Source: DAOTUB01 sp034437455
GTDB lineage: Bacteria > Chloroflexota > Anaerolineae > B4-G1
Length of the DNA stretch: 10,538 bases
Direction of reading: 5' to 3'
NCBI GenBank assembly: GCA_034437455.1
Contig: DAOTUB010000302.1
Location: 1 to 10,538, forward strand
A model generated the notes under the pieces. It searched no databases. It worked only from the letters and a program-made list of their open reading frames with translations, and was not told the origin of the DNA. Shown one piece after another: positions 6,177-10,538 of this stretch. Position 1 is the first letter of the stretch, and every line of letters starts with the position of its first letter. The translations under genes were made by a program, and so were the position numbers.

Positions 6177-7949
6177 CTAGTCCTGTAAATATAACTGTTC
6201 GAGTTGCTGACTTAGTGCCTGAGTGAATTCGTCATCTCGTTGATCAGAAAGGCTGACGGCAATATCTTCCGTGATAACGTTCTTTCTAGCTTGCTCCATT
6301 ACCTGGGTAATCACAGAGACGGCTATTTCCTTGTTGTCGAAGAAACGGCACAGTATACTTCCGTAGAGACGCTCCAACTTATCTAAGAGATGTTGACCGC
6401 TTGGGGTGGTGAGGGAGCTTTTGCGCTGCTCAAAATGGTCTTGTAGCAAGCCAAGGACATCTTCTGGAGTGTACGGTTCGCCACTGTTGGCGAGTTTCCA
6501 CGTGTGGCGAATCACGGCCAGGGGGCCGGTCTTATCCAACGTGTCGGCATCGTGTACGATCTCGGCCTCCAACGTCTCAGGTTTAACTGAGCCCTCACGC
6601 CCGGGAGCGTAGTCATGAGCGGCGATGCAGTGCAGGACTCGGTCTCGCGTCTCTTCGTCCACATCCTTTTCGCCTAGTGCGCGCAGGAAGCTCTCTGCGA
6701 TGGGGCATCCGATTGAAGCCGGTCCTGGAACGTTGATTGTCAGGCCGATGTCGTGTAACCAGGCACCTGCGCGGCAAATGGAGCGGTCGATGTCTGACGT
6801 GCGCTCGGCTTCCTCGTCGGCCAGGTACGCGGAGATCTTGGCGACGCGATCCAAGTGTCGGTTGCCCTTCGACTTGCCGTCGAAGGCGACATTCCAATCC
6901 ATTCCCTGGGCAAACCTGGCGATTTTCTCGATTGTTCCCTCCGCCAGCATACCCCAGGGTTTATCTTGGCCGACGACGTACAGGGTGTCTCCGACGCGAA
7001 CGATGGTCTGGCTCAGCAGCACTGGCAGGAGTCCCTCCTGCTCCGACGTGACGTTGTGTCTCTCGCGGCTGGAAATGTCCACGATCTGACCGATGCATTC
7101 CCCTTTCTCTAAATGGGGGAATTCGCCCTTTGTGACCGCATTGAGGAGGTCCTGGCGGGGGAGCCAGATACCGGCGTAATCCGCGGCGATTTCGTCCCGG
7201 CTGTAGTGTATGGGTGGTTTTGCCGGCGCGGGGGGGGCCGCGTCGATCATTCCCAGGTGGTGTAAGACGCGCAGGAAGCCTCCCACGGCGTGGTTGACTA
7301 TGACATCTTCGGCCCAGAAGGAGGCCGGAAACTCGATGGCGAAATTGACGATATCCTGGCCCGCCATCTCCGGCCCCATTGATCCCGCCCATTGCTGTTG
7401 TTCTTCGGTTCGAGTGTCTAGTTGCCAGATACACTCGGGAGCAAAGGCTCGGATCAACTCGAGGGATGTCTCCCTCACCTTGTGCTTGCCGTGGTTCATA
7501 AAGATGGCCGTGGTCCGCATACGCGACAGGCCGAAAGTGTGTAAATCGATGACGCAGTCGTGGGCTTTTCCATCTTCGACACAGTGGCACTCCGCCCCGT
7601 TCTCACAGTCACAGCCCTTGGCCAGTTTGAGCAACTTGTCTGCCAAGCGATCGGTAAATTCGCGGTCAGAGCTGCCGGGGAATGCCCGGTTGACATCTCT
7701 GTTGTTGATTGGGTCCCATCGTTGGTGGAGGGCTTGGCCGAGGGGATTGGCGGACATAATGATGCGCAGAGTTCCTTTCTGGAGCGTCAGCTGGTCGAGT
7801 AGCTTGTCGATGACGAAATAGCCGGTTGTTTCGTCACCGTGCAGCCCGATCAGAATTAAGACTTGGGGATCTCCACTGCCCAGTTTCAGCAGCGGGAGGT
7901 TGATTTCCACAGCGCCGGCATGGCCTACAAGGATCGATTCCGTGATCAT
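6177..7949 (-). CDS. AstE/AspA-type M14 zinc deacylase fused to an HD phosphohydrolase domain
   Basis: A 590-residue two-domain protein. Residues about 1-235 match the succinylglutamate desuccinylase/aspartoacylase branch of the M14 family: zinc ligands H37 and E40 in GLHGDE and H137 in DLHT, substrate-binding NPLG (68-71) and NNRDVNRAFPG (82-92), and a likely catalytic E206 in AIEFP. Such enzymes cleave N-acyl amino acids or related amides. A Cys-rich insert (C113, C115, C121, C123, C132) precedes the third zinc ligand. About 250-345 fits the C-terminal beta domain of that family. Residues about 361-545 form an HD domain with H365, H399-D400, H440, H445-D446 and H466-D467-x-D469, pointing to a metal-dependent phosphohydrolase of unknown substrate. 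The ATG has AAAGGAAA at 7958-7965 upstream, 8 bases away. It is the first gene after the promoter at 8031-8058 and leads the TyrRS-decarboxylase operon. Its substrate is not known; removal of an acyl group from a tyrosine or tyramine conjugate is a guess from context. Confidence 0.83.
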   Translation of the reverse strand: MITESILVGHAGAVEINLPLLKLGSGDPQVLILIGLHGDETTGYFVIDKLLDQLTLQKGTLRIIMSANPLGQALHQRWDPINNRDVNRAFPGSSDREFTDRLADKLLKLAKGCDCENGAECHCVEDGKAHDCVIDLHTFGLSRMRTTAIFMNHGKHKVRETSLELIRAFAPECIWQLDTRTEEQQQWAGSMGPEMAGQDIVNFAIEFPASFWAEDVIVNHAVGGFLRVLHHLGMIDAAPPAPAKPPIHYSRDEIAADYAGIWLPRQDLLNAVTKGEFPHLEKGECIGQIVDISSRERHNVTSEQEGLLPVLLSQTIVRVGDTLYVVGQDKPWGMLAEGTIEKIARFAQGMDWNVAFDGKSKGNRHLDRVAKISAYLADEEAERTSDIDRSICRAGAWLHDIGLTINVPGPASIGCPIAESFLRALGEKDVDEETRDRVLHCIAAHDYAPGREGSVKPETLEAEIVHDADTLDKTGPLAVIRHTWKLANSGEPYTPEDVLGLLQDHFEQRKSSLTTPSGQHLLDKLERLYGSILCRFFDNKEIAVSVITQVMEQARKNVITEDIAVSLSDQRDDEFTQALSQQLEQLYLQD

Positions 7950-7966
7950 CTCTATTATTTCCTTTC

Positions 7967-7990
7967 GAGAATATGAGAATATGAGAATGT
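7967..7990. repeat. Tandem octamer, three copies, in the operon leader
   Basis: GAGAATAT at 7967-7974, again at 7975-7982, and GAGAATGT at 7983-7990 (one mismatch), read on the + strand. On the transcribed strand the units read ATTCTCAT-like and end directly before the ribosome binding site of the M14-HD gene, inside the predicted 5' untranslated leader. Such a repeat can bind a protein or change length by slippage; neither can be told from the sequence. Confidence 0.7.
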
Positions 7991-8030
7991 GTGGCTTTTT
8001 TCTGACATGAAAGCACAGGAATATAACAAA

Positions 8031-8058
8031 ATTATAGTGAAGTCAGCGAATAGGTCAA
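8031..8058 (-). promoter_or_regulatory. Sigma70-type promoter of the M14-HD/TyrRS/decarboxylase operon
   Basis: On the - strand, TTGACC (8053-8058) is followed by a 16-bp spacer and a perfect TATAAT (8031-8036). Transcription would start near 8024, giving a leader of about 75 bases before the M14-HD start at 7949. This separates the operon from the GNAT gene upstream, although readthrough from the latter is possible since no clear terminator follows it. Confidence 0.72.
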
Positions 8059-8076
8059 CCGAATCTCGTGACGTCG

Positions 8077-8115
8077 CCGGTACTTAATGTATGCCTTAGT
8101 GCCGGTGAGATCTCA
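8077..8115. promoter_or_regulatory. Inverted repeat and palindrome upstream of the operon promoter
   Basis: CCGGTACT (8077-8084) is an inverted repeat of AGTGCCGG (8098-8105), allowing one G-U pair, with a 13-base centre. It abuts a perfect palindrome TGAGATCTCA (8106-8115). The pair lies about 19-57 bp upstream of the -35 box, where an activator would bind. No T-run follows on the - strand, so it is not a terminator for the GNAT gene. The regulator is unknown. Confidence 0.35.
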
Positions 8116-8181
8116 GCGCTCCAGTCGGCAAAACAGGCGAACCAACGCTGTAAGGTTTTAATCCGCTTGTGCATCTTTTCT

Positions 8182-9006
8182 CTACTTCTTCAAATCCATC
8201 CCGTCTCTATTGAGTAACGCCCCTACCATGAATGTGTGCCCCGCAGAGAGAAATGCTTCGCGCGTGAAGCCGTGCTGCGCCAGGTAATCCGTCATCCTTT
8301 GGCTGTCTGGATGATCCCAGCACAGTTTCAGAGGACGGGTCATATCTTCCCAAGTCGACCCGTCGCCTGCGCTGCCATAGGCGTGGTAGTAGATCAGGCT
8401 TTGAGGATCGAAATAGGCCTCTGCTTGATGCGGCTTGGCGACAACGTCTGTCTCGATAGCCTCGACAATGATATTCGACAGCGTGATAGATGGGGGAGCG
8501 TAAAGCGGGGCGAGTGGCGTTTGGGCCAGTCGTACCGCCGTCTTGTGTAGAGAACGAATCTCCTGCGGGTTCTGCGTCCGGGCCACCATCGCTATTCGAC
8601 CGTGGCGATGAAGCATCTCGCGCAGAATGGTACCCTGGAGTGCAGCGCCGATCCCCCGATTCTGCTTACTCTGTACCACTCCGACCAGGTCGACGTATGC
8701 TCCCCAAATCGACTGAGTTGGGAAAGGCTTTGTCGTGGCCAGCCCCACTGCTTGCCCTTCGTCAATGGCTACGGCTAAGTAGAAAGCGTGGCCCAAACAC
8801 GTTCCGTGCCGTTTGCCCAGAACGGCATTCGTTGACATAGGTCTGTTGAAAGCATCGGAGGCGATATCCGATAGCTCTTCCGCCGCACTGACAGATAGAT
8901 CGTCTGGCGTGAGCAAGGCGAGTTGAATCTCCAACAGTGTCTCCTCGACCTGCTGACCGACGGCACGGATCTCTTTAACCAAGTGAGCTGATTGATAGAT
9001 TGTCAC
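8182..9006 (-). CDS. GNAT-family N-acyltransferase
   Basis: A 274-residue protein starting at GTG. Residues about 27-155 show a GNAT fold: the acyl-CoA pyrophosphate-binding loop is QNRGIGA at 115-121, preceded by the strand YVDLVGVV at 104-111 and followed by a helix and ARTQNPQEI at 142-150. The C-terminal 120 residues are not recognised as a second GNAT domain and probably shape the acceptor site. AAAGGA lies 11 bases before the GTG, a little far; the next in-frame Met is at residue 57 and would cut into the domain. The gene is on the same strand as the tyrosine decarboxylase operon but separated from it by 232 bp containing that operon's own promoter. It starts only 57 bp from the transposase stop codon, and no good promoter is seen in that gap. 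Acylation of tyramine or an amino acid is plausible from context only; GNAT substrates cannot be read from sequence. Confidence 0.8.
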   Translation of the reverse strand: MTIYQSAHLVKEIRAVGQQVEETLLEIQLALLTPDDLSVSAAEELSDIASDAFNRPMSTNAVLGKRHGTCLGHAFYLAVAIDEGQAVGLATTKPFPTQSIWGAYVDLVGVVQSKQNRGIGAALQGTILREMLHRHGRIAMVARTQNPQEIRSLHKTAVRLAQTPLAPLYAPPSITLSNIIVEAIETDVVAKPHQAEAYFDPQSLIYYHAYGSAGDGSTWEDMTRPLKLCWDHPDSQRMTDYLAQHGFTREAFLSAGHTFMVGALLNRDGMDLKK

Positions 9007-9063
9007 TTCTTGCGTGTTCCTTTATCCATCCTCGACTGTTGTGTTTTAGCGAGCAGCGGGGTT

Positions 9064-10518
9064 TCATACCGCTATGGCCAGATGTTGTTTGGCGAATAAG
9101 TGGGCAAACACGTCTTTGGCCTCCTGCCCTTGTTGGAGCCGCTGGTGTACATACAGAATCAACGCCTGAATGAGGGTTTGTGCTTGCTGGCGACATACTT
9201 GCCCAATGGTTTTGATGGGTAAGCCACTTTTTGTCGGTGATGATGGGAGACAGTCCAGATGCAAGAGCGAATAGGCTACGAACACCAGACACCAATGTTT
9301 CCCAATGGCTTCAGCGTTACGCATGCGATACTCGTCCAGCCCCAGATGCTCTTTACCATCCTGATAAAAAGTCTCTATCGGCCAACGCAGCAAGTAAGTG
9401 GAGATGATCCGTTGCGCGGTCCAATCTACTCGGTTGGTCACTAACACAATATAGGTACCGGTCAAGTTTTCCTTTTTGAAGCTGATGACGATTCGAACCT
9501 TGCCCAGTGTGGGAATGCGCACAGTTCGGGTGAAGGTCCAATAGTTCTTGTCCTCGACTGTCACTTTGCGATAAGCATTGGCCGGAATGAGGGGTACCAG
9601 CTTCTTCACGGTGATGTGCGGCCCTTGCAAGGGGATCGGGTTCCCCTCGGCGTCCTTTAAGACGAAACTGTTCGTTTCCAGGTTTCGGTTCTTTTTCAAC
9701 AAACTAATCCAGTCCTTGTCGTGGCGTTTAGCGGCCTCGACCAGGGTAGGGGACAGATACCAACTATCGAACAGGAGAGTGCCGAAAGGCAGTTCGTGCT
9801 CAATTGCTGCTTCCAACAGTTCTAAAGCCAGTTCGATCTTGGTCTGGAATTGCTGATGCAGGGCTTCAAACTCGGGGTCCTGCAACAACACGGGGTCCAC
9901 TTTTTTGTGCAGGCGGTTTCGTTCTTTTCGCTTGGTCGGAATCTTTCGCTCCGGGAAATGTTTGTGGACAAACTCGTCCCAACGGGTGATTTCTTCATAG
10001 CGACGATACGAGCGCAGGCCGACGGGGAAACGCACAGGGCCGCTGACGTAATGGCTGGTGACCGGGTTGTGGGCCAAGGGATAAGTGCTATTACAGTGGT
10101 CGTAGTGGCGGGCCACGTGGTCAAACACGTCCCCCACATGTTCGCACAAGGTATCGTCGATTGCCAAGACCGATTCGGCTTGTGGGTGGCGCACAGCCTC
10201 GGTTTTCTGGATCAGATAGCGCAGACGACGATCATTGACCTTGTCCTGAAACCAAGACGCTTTAGAGAAAAAGCGGGACAGGTTAGTTTTGTCAGCGCTG
10301 TCCAGCGTACAACGAGCAATGTTGGCCATACTCTTGTTCGGAAGCACCATCAGACCGGTCAAGTAGTTCTGAAAGTGTCGAAACTGGCGTCGGTTCTCAA
10401 AAAGGTCTCGGAAGGCTTCCGCGTGCGTGGTCACGATTGGTGCAGGAGCCACAATTGGAAGTTGCATTGGACTTTTGACCTTTCGCTCAGAGTCTGTACG
10501 ATACGGCAAGGTTATCAT
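9064..10518 (-). CDS. IS4-superfamily transposase, IS701-like
   Basis: A 484-residue DDE transposase that cuts and joins the ends of its insertion sequence. Acidic residues are visible at D121/D122 in LAIDDT, D251 in LFDSWY and E382 in RWPIETFYQD. The last motif follows the IS4-superfamily YREK pattern exactly (Y375, R378, E382, K389). The N-terminal segment HFQNYLTGLMVLPNKSMANIARC (48-70) and DSADKTNLSRFFS (73-85) are typical of IS701-like enzymes common in cyanobacteria and Chloroflexota (recalled, not searched). The reading frame is intact, so the element may be active. The first 17 residues look unlike the family and no good ribosome site precedes either candidate, so translation may start at M18 (10467) in MQLPIVAPAPIV. 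It is transcribed toward the GNAT gene and could supply it with readthrough transcription. Confidence 0.94.
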   Translation of the reverse strand: MITLPYRTDSERKVKSPMQLPIVAPAPIVTTHAEAFRDLFENRRQFRHFQNYLTGLMVLPNKSMANIARCTLDSADKTNLSRFFSKASWFQDKVNDRRLRYLIQKTEAVRHPQAESVLAIDDTLCEHVGDVFDHVARHYDHCNSTYPLAHNPVTSHYVSGPVRFPVGLRSYRRYEEITRWDEFVHKHFPERKIPTKRKERNRLHKKVDPVLLQDPEFEALHQQFQTKIELALELLEAAIEHELPFGTLLFDSWYLSPTLVEAAKRHDKDWISLLKKNRNLETNSFVLKDAEGNPIPLQGPHITVKKLVPLIPANAYRKVTVEDKNYWTFTRTVRIPTLGKVRIVISFKKENLTGTYIVLVTNRVDWTAQRIISTYLLRWPIETFYQDGKEHLGLDEYRMRNAEAIGKHWCLVFVAYSLLHLDCLPSSPTKSGLPIKTIGQVCRQQAQTLIQALILYVHQRLQQGQEAKDVFAHLFAKQHLAIAV

Positions 10519-10538
10519 GATGAGCCAGGAATGTCAAA
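9064..10538 (-). mobile_element. IS701-like insertion sequence, right part cut by the window end
   Basis: The element carries a full-length transposase and little else. Its left end must lie between about 9007 and 9063, just upstream of the GNAT gene, but the terminal inverted repeat cannot be fixed because the other end is beyond position 10538. The coordinates given cover only the certain part. Confidence 0.65.

Noticed and set aside
7210..7821. 203-codon open frame opposite the M14 domain
   Set aside because: Antisense to conserved zinc-ligand motifs, with no recognisable features of its own.
8116..8181. Terminator for the GNAT gene
   Set aside because: A 5-bp CAGCG/CGCTG pairing exists, but there is no T-run after it on the - strand, so I do not call it.

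Overview
The window is bacterial DNA, and nearly everything in it concerns tyrosine. A tRNA-Tyr(GUA) with a long variable arm is a bacterial or organellar trait. Shine-Dalgarno sites, intrinsic terminators and an IS4/IS701-type transposase agree with a bacterium. Base composition is near 50% GC by eye. I cannot name the organism; a Chloroflexota-like bacterium is a weak guess.

Left block (+ strand, 1-2634). A -10 box precedes a tRNA-Tyr gene whose cloverleaf folds well but which departs from the tRNA consensus at three core positions. An intrinsic terminator follows, then a second terminator-like hairpin. Next comes a 720-codon protein that joins a B3/B4 domain (the fold used by PheRS beta to edit mischarged tRNA) to a complete tyrosyl-tRNA synthetase with an S4 tail. 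Its stop codon lies inside a 12-bp inverted repeat that encloses further nested stems. A strong bidirectional terminator at 2665-2705 separates this block from the convergent operon.

Middle block (- strand, 9006 down to 2732). In transcription order: a GNAT-family acyltransferase; a 232-bp gap with a good sigma70-type promoter, an inverted repeat and a tandem octamer; an AstE/AspA-type M14 zinc deacylase fused to an HD phosphohydrolase; a second tyrosyl-tRNA synthetase of the TyrZ type; and a PLP-dependent tyrosine decarboxylase of the Enterococcus/Lactobacillus type. The last three are 24-40 bp apart and look like one operon. A tyrosyl-tRNA synthetase beside a tyrosine decarboxylase is also the arrangement of the tyramine clusters of lactic acid bacteria, but no tyrosine/tyramine antiporter is visible here.

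Right block (- strand, 9064 to the window end). An IS701-like transposase lies immediately upstream of the GNAT gene; its far end is outside the window.

Working model (inference): the operon makes tyramine and perhaps modifies it by acylation and deacylation, while two specialised TyrRS proteins and a divergent tRNA-Tyr either protect translation from tyrosine depletion or a tyrosine analogue, or supply tyrosyl-tRNA to a non-translational reaction. The editing-domain/TyrRS fusion beside the odd tRNA-Tyr is the most unusual item.
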